This document shows positions 36,623 through 47,092 of a stretch of DNA of 64,000 bases, one piece after another. This DNA comes from CAWBLP01 sp963789495. Lineage in GTDB: Bacteria; Pseudomonadota; Alphaproteobacteria; Acetobacterales; Acetobacteraceae. Each line of letters starts with the position of its first letter. Position 1 is the first letter of the stretch. The translations under genes were made by a program, and so were the position numbers. The stretch spans positions 124,001-188,000 of the forward strand of contig CAWBLP010000009.1 in NCBI GenBank assembly GCA_963789495.1, written 5' to 3'. The notes under the pieces were generated by a model, which was not told the DNA's origin, searched no databases, and was given only the letters and a program-made list of their open reading frames with translations.

Positions 36623-38404
36623 CTACACATACGCGGCGAAGAAATCCGCCACCGCCGCATAGATGCGCCGCTTGTCGTCCGGACGAATGAAGCCGTGGCC
36701 GGCATAATCGAAGCTGAGAAACGTGACCGGCTTCTGCCGCTGCTGCAGCGCCGTCACGATCTGCTCGCTCTCGCCATACGGCACGCGCGGATCCCGCGTG
36801 CCATGCGCAACCAGCACCGGCACCGCAATGCGTTCGGCGCGATGGATCGGCGAGATCCGTGCGAATAACGCGGCATCGCGTTCGGCATCGCCGTATTCTG
36901 CCGCGCGATGGCTCCGACGCCACGGGCCGGTGCCGTTCAGCGTGGTGACGAAATCAGCAATCCCATAGTAATTGACGGCAGCCTGCCAAAGATCGGGATG
37001 CTCGGTGATGGCGGATAGCACCATGAACCCGCCATAGGATTGTCCCATGATGCCGATGCGGTCGGCATCGATCGCCGAGTGCGCGGCAAGCCAGTGACGG
37101 CCGTGCACCAGGTCGGTCACGCTGTCGAGCCGCTTCTCCCGATCGTCGCTCTCCACATAGCTGCGGCCGTAGCCCACGCTTCCGCGCACATTCGGCAGCA
37201 GCACGGCGTACCCCTGTGCCACCAGCATCTGGATATCCGGCCGGAAATTCGGGCGCGATTGACCAACCGGTCCGCCATGCACCCAGATCACCGCGGGATA
37301 CCCGCCAGCCGGCGGCGCGCCCGGCGGCAGAGCAAGCCAGCCGGGGATCTGCCGGCCGTCGAAACTCTGCCACGACACCAGCGAAAAGTCGACGAACCGG
37401 GTAGGTTCGACCGGCGAGTCCGGGTGCAGTACCGGCTGCGCGACACCATCCCGCCACAGCCACAGCGATGACGGCACGGTGGGCGCGGCAACAGTGAAAG
37501 CGAGCGCAGTACCGTCCGGGGAAAATGTCGGCTCGCTCACCACGCCGGGCGGCAGACCCGCAACGATCGGACGCGCACCGCCGAGCGGACCCATGCGCAG
37601 CACCGAGTAGCCGCGATCGTTCTCCACGGTGGCAAGCGTTGCGCCGTCCGGAGAGATCGCCCACGCCTCCACGTCGCGCCCGGGCGCGACATAGACTTCC
37701 GACACCGTGAAGTTGTCCGGATCGAGCCGGCACAGGCGCATGAACTCGCTGCCGCCGTGGTCGGTCAGCGCCAGCAGGCTGCGGCCGTCGCTGGCCCAAC
37801 GGACGGTCTGCCAATTGGTGCCGCCGGGCTGCGGAAACGTGCGCGCCAGTCCCGATGCGAGATCGAGACACAGCAGCGACATGTCGCCATAGCCGCGATC
37901 ATGCAGCAGCGTCAGCACCGCACCATCCGGTCGAAAGCCGGAGACGCTGACGATGTTGTCGCCCTGGTACACGCATTCACGCGTGCCGCTGGAAACGTCC
38001 TGCAGGTAGACGTCGAAATGCGCCGCATCACGCTCGTTCGCCGCATAGGCGATGCGCGTGCCGTCCGGCGACCAACCGCCCCAATCATGAATCACGGCAT
38101 GGTTCGCGGTGAGTGCGCGCGGGTCAGGTCGCTCCTCGTTCGGATCGATCAGCAGCAGTTGCTGGCGCTCGTCGCCGCCACGGTCGATGCCGTAGACGAC
38201 AAGATCGTTCACCGGTGACCGGCGCACCATCGCCACTTTCTCGTCATGGAAGGTGAGCTGCCGGACGGCGCCGGTCGCGAGCGCCAACGCGCAGATCTGC
38301 GGCAGTCCGGTGCCCCGCAGATGCAGCAGCGTACCCCCGTCACGCGTGAAGGCCGGCCCGCTGACGGCACCAATACTGGCGAATTGCTCCGGCCCAATCG
38401 TCAT
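36623..38404 (-). CDS. S9 family prolyl oligopeptidase/acylaminoacyl-peptidase-like
   Basis: 593 aa. The N-terminal half is a beta-propeller with repeated SPDGT-type turns (WSPDGTRIAY, SPDGATLAT, FSPDGTALAF). The C-terminal half is an alpha/beta hydrolase: nucleophile in GQSYGGF, Asp in HGTRDPRVPYGES and His in YAGHGF. There is no signal peptide, so it is cytoplasmic. It should hydrolyse short peptides or esters. The ORF is uninterrupted. Confidence 0.85.
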   Translation of the reverse strand: MTIGPEQFASIGAVSGPAFTRDGGTLLHLRGTGLPQICALALATGAVRQLTFHDEKVAMVRRSPVNDLVVYGIDRGGDERQQLLLIDPNEERPDPRALTANHAVIHDWGGWSPDGTRIAYAANERDAAHFDVYLQDVSSGTRECVYQGDNIVSVSGFRPDGAVLTLLHDRGYGDMSLLCLDLASGLARTFPQPGGTNWQTVRWASDGRSLLALTDHGGSEFMRLCRLDPDNFTVSEVYVAPGRDVEAWAISPDGATLATVENDRGYSVLRMGPLGGARPIVAGLPPGVVSEPTFSPDGTALAFTVAAPTVPSSLWLWRDGVAQPVLHPDSPVEPTRFVDFSLVSWQSFDGRQIPGWLALPPGAPPAGGYPAVIWVHGGPVGQSRPNFRPDIQMLVAQGYAVLLPNVRGSVGYGRSYVESDDREKRLDSVTDLVHGRHWLAAHSAIDADRIGIMGQSYGGFMVLSAITEHPDLWQAAVNYYGIADFVTTLNGTGPWRRSHRAAEYGDAERDAALFARISPIHRAERIAVPVLVAHGTRDPRVPYGESEQIVTALQQRQKPVTFLSFDYAGHGFIRPDDKRRIYAAVADFFAAYV

Positions 38405-38533
38405 GCGGCCACACTCCCCTGCGTGCGGCCAGCATAGTCGGTGACGCGGTCCTGGGAAGCGCCGTCGATTGCACCGAGCCTTGGGTCGCCGGCGGATGGC
38501 ATCGTGTCCACGCCATCCGCCGAACCGCCTGTG

Positions 38534-39628
38534 TCAGTGATGTTCCGACAGGCGCGTGCCGCCGGGTCCGATCAGGCCGGGATACGGCGCCTTGAACCGG
38601 TAGAAGCGCCCGGTCACGGCTGCCTCGAAGTAGATGTACTGATTGTCGGGGCCACCGAAGGCGAAGTTGGTGGTCTGCACGTCGCCATTCGGGATCGGCA
38701 CGAAACCGACGATGATGCCGGCCGGGTTGACCTCGAGGATGCCGCCAAGCCCGTGCAGCATGACCCAGAGATTGCCGTGCACGTCGTAATGGATACCGTC
38801 CGGTCCGCCATTGCCCGGCACATAGGTGCCGGCCTTGGAGAAGAAGAAGGTCAGATGTCCCGGATCGCTCGCACAGGTGCCGCAGGCTGCGTTGGGCCCG
38901 CTGAGGAAGGAATTATAGATGATGCGTCCGCCGGCGTAGTCGGCCACCGCCAAGGTTCCGTTATCCGGTGACACCGCGATGCCATTCGGGAAATACCCTG
39001 TCTCCGACAGGCGCCGCAGCACGCCGTCCTTGGAATATTGGTACACCGCGCCGGTGCGGTCCGCCATGCTCGGCCCGGGTCCGGTGCCCCAGGGATCGGT
39101 GAAGAACAGATTTCCATCGGCGTCGAAGTCGAGATCGTTGGGTCCTTTGAACAGTTGATTGCGATAGGTGTAGACCAGCGTGCTGAGCTTCTTGGTCTGC
39201 GGATCGTACACCATGATGCCGCGATGGCGGGAGGTGAGGTACAGCTTGCCGTCGTGCCACCGCGTGCCCTGCGGTTCACAGGTCTGACCCAGTTCCTCCG
39301 GCGGGTTGCAGTTGACCACCGGCACCAGCTTGCCTTCCGGTGTCAGGTAGGAAATCCAGCCGGTGGTGATGGCGACGAACCAAAGATTGCCCTGGCTGTC
39401 GAACGCGCCGCCTTCCAGGAACTGACCCTGCGGCGTATTGCCGATATCGGCAAACTGTTCGATCGGCCCGACGCCTGGCGGCAACGGCGGCAATCCCCAA
39501 GGCTGCACCGGCCCGAGGCCCGGCGCCGGTGCAGCGGCCTGTGTCTGTGCCACGGCGCCACCCGCACCGAGTGCGCATAGACCTGCCACCGACAGGGCGC
39601 GCAGCCCAGCATAGAACCACGATATCAT
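38534..39628 (-). CDS. Secreted SMP-30/gluconolactonase-like protein
   Basis: 364 aa with a Sec signal (RALSVAGLCALGAGGAVAQ, cleavage likely near residue 28). An AAGGAG site supports the ATG at 39628. The body has beta-propeller repeats of the SMP-30 type: FLEGGAFDSQGNLWFV, GPNDLDFDADGNLFFTDP, FPNGIAVSPDNGTLAVAD and GGPDGIHYDVHGNLWV. Predicted activity is hydrolysis of a lactone in the periplasm. Neighbours include a peptidase and an amidohydrolase, with no common pathway visible. Confidence 0.8.
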   Translation of the reverse strand: MISWFYAGLRALSVAGLCALGAGGAVAQTQAAAPAPGLGPVQPWGLPPLPPGVGPIEQFADIGNTPQGQFLEGGAFDSQGNLWFVAITTGWISYLTPEGKLVPVVNCNPPEELGQTCEPQGTRWHDGKLYLTSRHRGIMVYDPQTKKLSTLVYTYRNQLFKGPNDLDFDADGNLFFTDPWGTGPGPSMADRTGAVYQYSKDGVLRRLSETGYFPNGIAVSPDNGTLAVADYAGGRIIYNSFLSGPNAACGTCASDPGHLTFFFSKAGTYVPGNGGPDGIHYDVHGNLWVMLHGLGGILEVNPAGIIVGFVPIPNGDVQTTNFAFGGPDNQYIYFEAAVTGRFYRFKAPYPGLIGPGGTRLSEHH

Positions 39629-40055
39629 GGCGTTCTCCTTCCCGCGCCGATCGCCTGGTCCAGCCGGTTGCGGCTCGGTTCCAACTGGTGCGATCGGCAA
39701 GTTTTTTGTTTGCCTTACGACGCGCAAGCGCCGCGCGACAGAGGTGCCGCGTGAGCAGAGTAGCCCTGGGAGATGATGCCGGCGAAACGCAAATGCGCGA
39801 TGACACGTGCAGCGAACCGACACTCATTCACTCACCGGAGCTGCCGCACTGCACAAATTCGAGCGTTCAAAACTGCTGCGTCGATTTCATCGGACTATTG
39901 CACGATCACCCTGTTCCAATGACGGTGGTAACGGATCTGCCGCGTGTCGGTCGTGCTGCGCGATGCCTGCCGCCGGTCCGGATAGCCGCCCGGTCGCCTT
40001 CCGGCGTTGCATGAGTTAAAGCCGATCACGGTACACGCAATACGGGGAAACGTCG
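39629..40055. other. 427-base divergent intergenic region
   Basis: It separates divergent genes, so promoters for the SMP-30-like and amidohydrolase genes should be here. Some open frames exist but none is believable. No repeat or operator could be defined. Confidence 0.45.
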
Positions 40056-41132
40056 ATGAGCCAGACCGTCACGCAATTCGGCCGCATCTTTCCGCCGCGC
40101 TCCGCCTGGCTCGCCAAGGCGCCGGCCGAACCGATTCTGGAACCCGAGCTGCCGCTCATCGATACGCATCACCATCTGTGGCAGCGCCAGGGTGGCGGCG
40201 CGCGCGGCGAGTCCTGGGAAGTGCCGAGCTATCGGTATCTGCTGGAGGAGTTCCTGGAGGATTGCGCGAGCGGACACAACATCGTCGGCTCGGTGTTCCT
40301 GCAATGCCATTCGATGTATCGCGCCGACGGTCCGGAGGTGATGCGGCCGGTCGGCGAAACCGAATTCGTCGCCGGCATCGCGGCCATGAGCGACAGCGGC
40401 GGCTATGGAAAAACCCGTGTTGCCGCGGGCATCGTTGGCTACGCCGACCTGACCAGCGGCGACTGGGTGGAACCGGTGCTGGAGGCGCATATCCGCGCCG
40501 GCGGCGGACGGTTCCGCGGCGTGCGACATTCCGCCGGGTACGACGCCGACCCGATCATCGGCAACAGCGCGCCCGGCATCCAGCCAGGGCTTTATCTGCG
40601 CGATGATTTTCGTTCCGGCATGAAACGCCTCGCTGCGCTGGGATTGTCGCTGGATGCCTGGGCGTTTCATCCGCAGATGATGGATGTCGTGGATCTGGCG
40701 CGTGCGTTTCCCGCCGCCACCATCATCATGGGGCATTGCGGCGGGCCGCTGGGCTATGGCGTCTATGCTGGCAAGCAGGATCAGGTGTTCGCGCAGTGGA
40801 AGGCATCGGTCACCGAACTCGCGAAGTGCCAGAACGTCACCGTGAAGCTGGGCGGCATGATGATGCGGCTGGCGGCGTATGACTACATGGGGCTGGCGGC
40901 GCCGCCATCGTCGGAGCAATTGGCGGCCTATTGGCGGCCGTATATCGAGACCTGCCTGGAGCTGTTCGGCGCGCAGCGTTGTGTCGTCGAGAGCAACTTT
41001 CCGGTCGAGAAGATGGGCATCGGCTATGCCGCATTGTTCAATGCTCTGAAGCGCCTGTGCAGCGGTGCATCGGCCGAGGAGAAGGCCGCGATCTTCGCCG
41101 GCACTGCACGCCGGGTGTACCGGCTGGACTGA
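40056..41132 (+). CDS. Amidohydrolase family protein (Amidohydro_2)
   Basis: 358 aa. The N-terminus DTHHHLWQRQ carries the metal-binding HxH, and HPQMMDVVDLARAFPAATIIMGHCGGP holds later His ligands, with VVESNFPVEK near the end in the place of the usual catalytic Asp region. This family comprises decarboxylases and lactonases of aromatic or dicarboxylic acids. Substrate unknown. It is followed by a strong hairpin at 41210. Confidence 0.85.
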   Translation: MSQTVTQFGRIFPPRSAWLAKAPAEPILEPELPLIDTHHHLWQRQGGGARGESWEVPSYRYLLEEFLEDCASGHNIVGSVFLQCHSMYRADGPEVMRPVGETEFVAGIAAMSDSGGYGKTRVAAGIVGYADLTSGDWVEPVLEAHIRAGGGRFRGVRHSAGYDADPIIGNSAPGIQPGLYLRDDFRSGMKRLAALGLSLDAWAFHPQMMDVVDLARAFPAATIIMGHCGGPLGYGVYAGKQDQVFAQWKASVTELAKCQNVTVKLGGMMMRLAAYDYMGLAAPPSSEQLAAYWRPYIETCLELFGAQRCVVESNFPVEKMGIGYAALFNALKRLCSGASAEEKAAIFAGTARRVYRLD

Positions 41133-41209
41133 GCCAAGCTGCCGCGCAACAGCAGAATCCTGTGGATGCACATCAGGATGGGCAACGCAGCATCGTGACA
41201 TGACCGCAT

Positions 41210-41247
41210 GGCAGGGGTATCGTTGCAAACGCAACGATACCCCTGCC
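41210..41247. terminator. Strong 17-bp inverted-repeat terminator
   Basis: A perfect 17-bp stem (GGCAGGGGTATCGTTGC and its complement) with a 4-base AAAC loop lies between two convergent genes. Its position and stability fit a bidirectional terminator, though no T-run flanks it. Confidence 0.7.
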
Positions 41248-41254
41248 GCGGCCG

Positions 41255-42646
41255 TTATGGCGTGCCGGGTTCGCCCAGATCCCACCACAGGCCCGCGAAC
41301 GCGGCGATCCCCTCGCGCGCCGGCGCGACCAACAGATGCTCGTCGGGGCCGTGCTGCTTGCAGCCGTTGTAGCTATGCGGGATCCACACCAGCGGCACGC
41401 CCAGATGGTCGACGAACACATCGCCCGGCAACCCGCCGGACGAATTGGGAATCACCTGCACGCGGCGGCCCAGCGAACGTTCCATGCTGTCCACCGTCCA
41501 GCGCACCCAGGGATGCGCGGGATCGGTGCGGCTGGCGGGCATGCGGATTCCGGCCCGCTCGATCTTCACCTGGGAAAATCCCTGCTCGTCCAGGTGGCGC
41601 CGCAAGGCCTGCTCGAAGCCGGCCGGGTCGCTGTCCACCGTGTAGCGGATCTGGCAATGCGCACGGGCATCGGGCGCAACCGCGTTCACCGGATTCTCCG
41701 GCCGGCCGGAGACCATCGCCAGCACGATGAAGCCGGTCCAGCCGTAGATTTTCTCGGCCGAGGTCAGGCCTGGCTCGCCCCAGTCGGGATCGATCGTCGC
41801 CGCCTCGCCGCCACCGCCGACCGGGCAGCCGTCCAGCACCGCGCGCACCGATGCCGATACGCCGTTCGGCGGCAGCCAGTCGCGCACCCGGATGCGACCG
41901 TTGCGATCTATGATCGAGCCGAGCGCGTGGGTCAGCAGCACCGCCGGATCGGTGGTCAGCCCGCCCCAATGCCCGGAATGCACGCCGCCGGGGCGCAGCG
42001 CGACAACGAGGTCGAAATGGAACGTGCCGCGGGTGCCGGTCGCGACCGTCGGCAGGTCCGGCGTGACGCGCGGACCGTCGCTGCCGATCAGCACGTCCGC
42101 CGCCAGCAGCTCGCGATGCGCCGCCACGAAGTCGCGCAGGCCGATCGAGCCGCGTTCCTCGGAGGTCTCCAGCACAAGCTTGAGGTTGAATCCGAGCTTG
42201 CCGCCGCGTTCGGCGAGCACAGATTCGAGGGCGGAGATATTCAGTGCGTGCTGGCCCTTGTTGTCCGCGGTGCCGCGGCCGTACCAGCGATCCCCCTGCT
42301 CGGTCAGCGCCCAGGGCGCGAGGCCGGCGGTCCACTGGTCCTCCAGACCGCGCACGGTGTCACCGTGGCCGTAGGTCAATACGGTGGGGCGCGAGGGGTC
42401 CTCGATGCGTTCGGCAGTCAGGATCGGGCCGAAGCCTGCGTGCGGGTTGGGATGGATGTCGACACTGAAGCCGAGCCGTTCCAGCCAGGGCTGGATGGAC
42501 TGTTCGAGATAGCGCTGCACATCGGCCTCATGCCCCGGGTCCTGCGAGGTGCTGGGAACCGCGACCAGAGCCGCGAGCCGGTCGCGAAACCCGTGATCGT
42601 CGAAGAACGCCAATGCGCGCGCAATCGCGCCATCGCGGGATGCCAT
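41255..42646 (-). CDS. M20 family metallopeptidase
   Basis: 463 aa. The zinc ligands are visible in LTYGHGDTVRG, GRGTADNKGQ (Asp bridging) and TSEERGSIG (Glu pair), and GGVHSGHWGG and PNSSGGLPGD follow. It is the usual size for M20 dipeptidase/deacylase-type enzymes, and cytoplasmic. It may start at GTG 42649. It comes after hyuB-hyuA on the same strand, consistent with a role in amide or N-carbamoyl amino-acid breakdown (inference). Confidence 0.9.
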   Translation of the reverse strand: MASRDGAIARALAFFDDHGFRDRLAALVAVPSTSQDPGHEADVQRYLEQSIQPWLERLGFSVDIHPNPHAGFGPILTAERIEDPSRPTVLTYGHGDTVRGLEDQWTAGLAPWALTEQGDRWYGRGTADNKGQHALNISALESVLAERGGKLGFNLKLVLETSEERGSIGLRDFVAAHRELLAADVLIGSDGPRVTPDLPTVATGTRGTFHFDLVVALRPGGVHSGHWGGLTTDPAVLLTHALGSIIDRNGRIRVRDWLPPNGVSASVRAVLDGCPVGGGGEAATIDPDWGEPGLTSAEKIYGWTGFIVLAMVSGRPENPVNAVAPDARAHCQIRYTVDSDPAGFEQALRRHLDEQGFSQVKIERAGIRMPASRTDPAHPWVRWTVDSMERSLGRRVQVIPNSSGGLPGDVFVDHLGVPLVWIPHSYNGCKQHGPDEHLLVAPAREGIAAFAGLWWDLGEPGTP

Positions 42647-42815
42647 CACAAGCTCTCCTTACCCCAAGCTGCGCCGCACCCTGTGCTCGGCGTCGGCCGG
42701 CCAGACCATAGCGCGAAGCACATGGCAGGAATGCTGCCGGACGGCGGACTCTCAAGCCATTCCCATGACGCTGCCACATCGGCTGCGCGGCAGCGTTCCA
42801 TTTGGCAACGCCGGA

Positions 42816-44854
42816 TCACCCCACCTCGACGTCCAACCATCCACGGGCATCGAACCGCGCCCGGTCTTCGGCGCGCAACAGCACCGTCGTCGTGTCGGAT
42901 TCGACAATCGCCGGCCCGGCAACCGTCTGCTCCGCGGCGAGCGCAGCAAAGTCGAACACCGGCACCTCGGTCCAGCCGCCCAGGAACACGCGCCGCCGTG
43001 CCTTCTCCGCCGCCGCGGCGCACCCGCACCCGCACCGGTCGCCGTCGCGGCCGCCGGCAATTCGCCGATCACCGAGGCACGCGCATTCACCAGCACCACG
43101 TCCTGGTCGCGCAGCGCGTAGGTGTACAGCGCCTCATGCGCGCTGTGGAACGCGGCCTCGATCTCGGCCGCGAGCGAAGGCGAGGCAAAATCCAGCCCAT
43201 CCAGCGGCACCGCGATCTCGAACACCTGCTCGCCGTAGCGCATGTCGGCGGACCGCTTCACCGCCACCGCACCGTCGAACCAGGACAGGCGCGCGCGGCC
43301 TTCCTGTTCCATCGCCGCGAACGCCGCATGCAGCGCCGTCACGTCGATGCCGCGGGTCTGCGACTGGCTGCGCATCAGCTCGATGCGCAGGTCGGTGTTC
43401 AGCATGCCCCAGGCGGAGAGCACGGACGCCGCCACCGGCACCACCACACGGCCAATGCCCAGCTCCGCGGCAACCGCGGTGACGTGCAGCCCGGCCGCGC
43501 CGCCGAACGCCAGCAGCGTGTAGCCGCGCGGATCGACCCCGCGCCGCACGGTCGCGACGCGCACCCCATCCGCCATGCGGGTATTGACCAGGCGATGGAT
43601 GCCGGCCGCCGCCTCGGCGGTGCCGATGCCCAGACCGGCGCCCAGCGTCTGCATCGCCGCGGTGGCGGCGGCCAGGTCGAGCCGGCGCCGTCCGCCCAGG
43701 AAATTTTCCGGGTCGAGATAGCCCAGCACCAGGTTCGCATCGGTCACGGTCGGCGCCGTTCCGCCCTGGCCGTAGCAGGCGGGACCGGGGTCGGCGCCGG
43801 CGCTTTCCGGCCCCACCGCGAGCAGGCCGGACCGGTCCAGCTTGCCGATCGAGCCGCCGCCCGCGCCCAGGGTCACGATATCCAGGCCGGGCAGGTCGAT
43901 GCGCGCATTGGCCACCGACTTGCCGCCGGACAGCGTCGGCTGCCCGTCTCGCACCAGCGCGATGTCGGTGGAGGTGCCGCCCATGTCGAAGGCGATCAGG
44001 TCGCGCGCGACGCCCTGCCGCGCCAGCGCAACGGCTGCGGCCACGCCGCCGGCGGGTCCGGACAGCGCGGTGCCCGCGGCCAGCCGGATCGCCTCCGCCA
44101 CCGAGGCGACGCCGCCATGCGACAGGATCACCAGCAGTTCGCCGCGATAGCCCGCCCCGCCGAGACGGTCCTGCAGGCGGCGCAGGTAGTTCTCGATCAC
44201 CGGCCCGACCGCGGCATTGGCGACGGTGGTGGAGAAGCGCTCGAACTCCTTGATCTGCGGCAGCACATCCGACGATGCGGTGACATAGGCGTGCTGCAGC
44301 CGCGCCCGCACCGCATCCGCCGCCTGCTGTTCCTGCGCCGGGTTCTGCCAGGCGTGCAGGAAGCACACCGCGACCGCCTGGACATCCGCTTCCGCCAGTG
44401 CCTCCACCGCCTGATCAAGCGAGGCCGCATCGAGCGCGACTTCAACCGAGCCATCGGCGCGGATGCGTTCGTGCACCGGCAGGCGCAGGCGACGCGGCAC
44501 CAGCGGATCGGGCGGGGCCATGCGCAAATTGTAGCGCTCGGGCTTCAGGCCCTCGCGCATCTCGATCACGTCGCGATGGCCTTCGGTGGTCAGCATGCCG
44601 ACGCGCGCCGCCTTGCCTTCCAGCAGCGCATTGGTGGCGACCGTCGTGCCGTGCACGATGCGGCTGGTGGCGGCGAGCAGCGCGCCGGTGTCGAGGCCGA
44701 GCGTTTGCGCGGCGAGGGCGACGCCGTTGAGCACGCCGTCGGATTGGTCGCGCGGCGTGGTGGCCGCTTTCGCCGTGATGGTGCGGCCGTCTGGGCCGGA
44801 CACCACGATGTCGGTGAAGGTGCCGCCGACGTCGATGCCGATTGTGTAGGTCAT
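42816..44854 (-). pseudogene. hyuA: Hydantoinase/oxoprolinase subunit A, frameshifted near C-terminus
   Basis: Starts at 44854 with TIGIDVGGTFTDIVV, the ATPase-like N-terminus of hydantoinase A/5-oxoprolinase subunit A. Family patches include GTTVATNALLE, FDMGGTSTDIALV, GPGSACYGQGG-like (GADPGPACYGQGG) and the loop VNTRMADGVRVATV. Near 43017 the frame changes: the true C-terminus, RRVFLGGWTEVPVFDF through DTTTVLLRAEDRARFDARG, lies in another frame and ends at 42816. Removing two bases (around 43017-43018) restores it. With hyuB it would form the ATP-dependent hydrolase. The shift may be a sequencing error. Confidence 0.8.
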
Positions 44855-44933
44855 TATGCGAGAGTGTCGTGGAGCGCGACGCCGCACAAGATCGCGCGAC
44901 GATGGTTCGCGCCGCAACGACCGCGAAAACGGT

Positions 44934-46571
44934 TCAGCCGGTCAGCCCTTCTGCCGCGTCCTTCGCACGCGCCGCCGGATCGCGCTGCTCCGGCGGACCC
45001 CAGCCGCCGCCGCCGCCCGACAGCACATGAATCACGCTGCCACTCGGCACCACCACGCCGACTTCCTTGCTCTTCAGCTTGCGCGGCGGCGCACCGGGCG
45101 GCAGCAGCGTGTAGTCATGCGGTGCGCCGTCATGCCCGCCCAGGATGCCGCGCGCGCCGTGCACGATCCCCTCGCCCGCGGTGTTCGCCACCGCCGGCCC
45201 ATCGGTTTCCACCCGCAACCGCATATCGCCGCCATAGCCGCCGCGATGCTTGCCGTCGCCGGCCGAACCCGGTCGATATTCGTGGGTCTCGAACACCAGC
45301 GGGAAGCGCGTCTCCGCCACCTCGATCGAGCCGAACTTGATGCCGCCGGCGGAGTGCCATTCGCCGATGGTCGAAAACCCGTCGCCGGCCACCGAGCCGC
45401 CGCCGCCGGGCCGCGCCTGGAACATGTGCCAGATGAAGCGGCGTCCGTTGCGCGGGTCGGTGCCGTTCAGCGCGATGCGCAGCCGGCGTCCCCAGCCGCC
45501 CATCGCGCGCTCCGGACAGGCCGGCGCCAGCGCGACGATGATCGCCTCGATCACCTCGTTGGAGCAGTGGCTGGTGCACATCGTCACCGGCGCCCCCTCG
45601 CGCGCCCAGACGATGGTGCCTTCCTTCAGCTTCACGGTCAGCGGACGGAACGCACCCTCGTTCTTGGTGATGTCGGGATCGAGCAGGAAGGCGAAGGCCA
45701 TCGCGACGGCGGATTGCGTGTTGGCGTGCGAGGAGTTGATGAAACCGGTCACCTGCGGATCGGACCCGGTCAGGTCCACCGTGACGTCGCTGCCCTGTTT
45801 GGTGACATGGGCGCGGATCACGATGTCGGTCTTGCCGAACCCGTCATCGTCCAGCACCGCCTCGCCATCGTACTCGCCATCCTGCCAGCCGGCGACGATC
45901 TCGCGGGCATGACGCTCCGCGGCATCCAGCATCGCCTCCACCGCATCGCCCAGCACGGTGCCGCCGAACTCGGCGATCACCGCATTCAACCGCTGCTCGC
46001 CGAGTTTCGCGGCGCCGATCTGTGCCGCCAGATCGCCGCGGAAATCACGCGGATGGCGCACGTTCAGCGCCAGCATCTCCAGCAGGTCCTCGCGCAGCAC
46101 GCCATTCTCGGTCAGCCGCATTGGTGGCACGCGCAGGCCCTCATGCCAGATTTCCGTGGCAGCCGGGTTGTATGCACCATGCGTTGCGCCACCGATATCA
46201 GAATGATGCGCCCGCACCACTGACCAGAACATCAGACGCTCAGGCCCGTCGAACACCGGAACAAATGCCGTAAGGTCGGGCAGATGGGAGCCGCCCCGAT
46301 ACGGATCGTTCAGCAGGTACACGTCGCCCGGCGACGGGTTGGGAAACCGGTCGACCAGCGCCCGCGTCGCCCAGGGCATCGCGCCGACATGCACCGGGAT
46401 ATGATCGGCCTGAGCCACCAGGCGGCAACGCGCATCGATCAGCGCTATGGAAAAGTCGCGGGAGGAGTTGAGGATCTGCGAATAGGCGGTACGCAGCATC
46501 GCCTCCCCCATCTCCTCGGCAATGGCATTCAGCCGGTTCTGCAGCACGGCAACGGTAATCGGATCGGTCAT
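44934..46571 (-). CDS. hyuB: Hydantoinase/oxoprolinase subunit B
   Basis: 545 aa from the ATG at 46571, a better start than 46607. Characteristic HyuB patches are ITVAVLQNRLNAIAEEMGEAMLRTAYSQI, NDPYRGGSHLPDL, HHSDIGG and the C-terminal GGGGGWGPPEQRD. It is the N-methylhydantoinase-type B subunit. hyuA follows after 79 bases on the same strand, so the two form an operon. No permease or regulator is adjacent. The substrate could be a hydantoin, an oxoproline or acetone-carboxylase-like compound. Confidence 0.92.
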   Translation of the reverse strand: MTDPITVAVLQNRLNAIAEEMGEAMLRTAYSQILNSSRDFSIALIDARCRLVAQADHIPVHVGAMPWATRALVDRFPNPSPGDVYLLNDPYRGGSHLPDLTAFVPVFDGPERLMFWSVVRAHHSDIGGATHGAYNPAATEIWHEGLRVPPMRLTENGVLREDLLEMLALNVRHPRDFRGDLAAQIGAAKLGEQRLNAVIAEFGGTVLGDAVEAMLDAAERHAREIVAGWQDGEYDGEAVLDDDGFGKTDIVIRAHVTKQGSDVTVDLTGSDPQVTGFINSSHANTQSAVAMAFAFLLDPDITKNEGAFRPLTVKLKEGTIVWAREGAPVTMCTSHCSNEVIEAIIVALAPACPERAMGGWGRRLRIALNGTDPRNGRRFIWHMFQARPGGGGSVAGDGFSTIGEWHSAGGIKFGSIEVAETRFPLVFETHEYRPGSAGDGKHRGGYGGDMRLRVETDGPAVANTAGEGIVHGARGILGGHDGAPHDYTLLPPGAPPRKLKSKEVGVVVPSGSVIHVLSGGGGGWGPPEQRDPAARAKDAAEGLTG

Positions 46572-46625
46572 GTCGGCGATGGTGGCACCCGGGCGCACCG
46601 GCCGCAACGCCCGCGCGCCGTCGGG

Positions 46626-46856
46626 CTAAGCGCCCTCCGCACCAGAGTGTCGCGGGTTCTGGCTTTCGGCTGGGTCTTCGGCGGATTGCGCATGCGGATG
46701 GACAGCCTCCTCGCGCGCTTCCCGATCGAACTCCGCAGCGACCTCTTTCAGTGCGCGGGCAATAACGGGATCGCCGGACGTTGCCGCCGCAGCTCGCAGC
46801 GCCGTTGCTCGTGACTTGAGGTGACCGACTTCATCCATATCATTACTGCAATTCAT
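46626..46856 (-). CDS. Small hypothetical protein (76 aa)
   Basis: A short charged, helical protein with the core SRATALRAAAATSGDPVIARALKEVAAEFDREA, a pattern common in small uncharacterised alphaproteobacterial proteins. The ATG at 46856 is preferred to that at 46895. It precedes hyuB by about 54 bases in the same direction. Its role is unknown. Confidence 0.55.
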   Translation of the reverse strand: MNCSNDMDEVGHLKSRATALRAAAATSGDPVIARALKEVAAEFDREAREEAVHPHAQSAEDPAESQNPRHSGAEGA

Positions 46857-47092
46857 CGTACCGCCTGCGGCCCTGCATGGGCTGTTGGCCGTCAACGCCA
46901 GCGAATTTGCCGGGTTGCCGCTGGATGCACCTTCGCACCGATCTACGAAACGCTGTCCGCAAGAAGAAGTTCCGCTCTGTCAGCGCTATCAACGACATCA
47001 CTGCGAACGGGGACCGCTTCGCCATGCATTTGCCAGGAAGACACCACATTTCCATCCCCAAACGCGCGGCCTCGCCGGCCGCTGCCCCGCTG

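Noticed and set aside
41336..45340. 1334-codon plus-strand open frame
   Set aside because: It is a G/C-driven shadow of M20, hyuA and hyuB on the other strand. The histidine/arginine-rich translation shows no domain.
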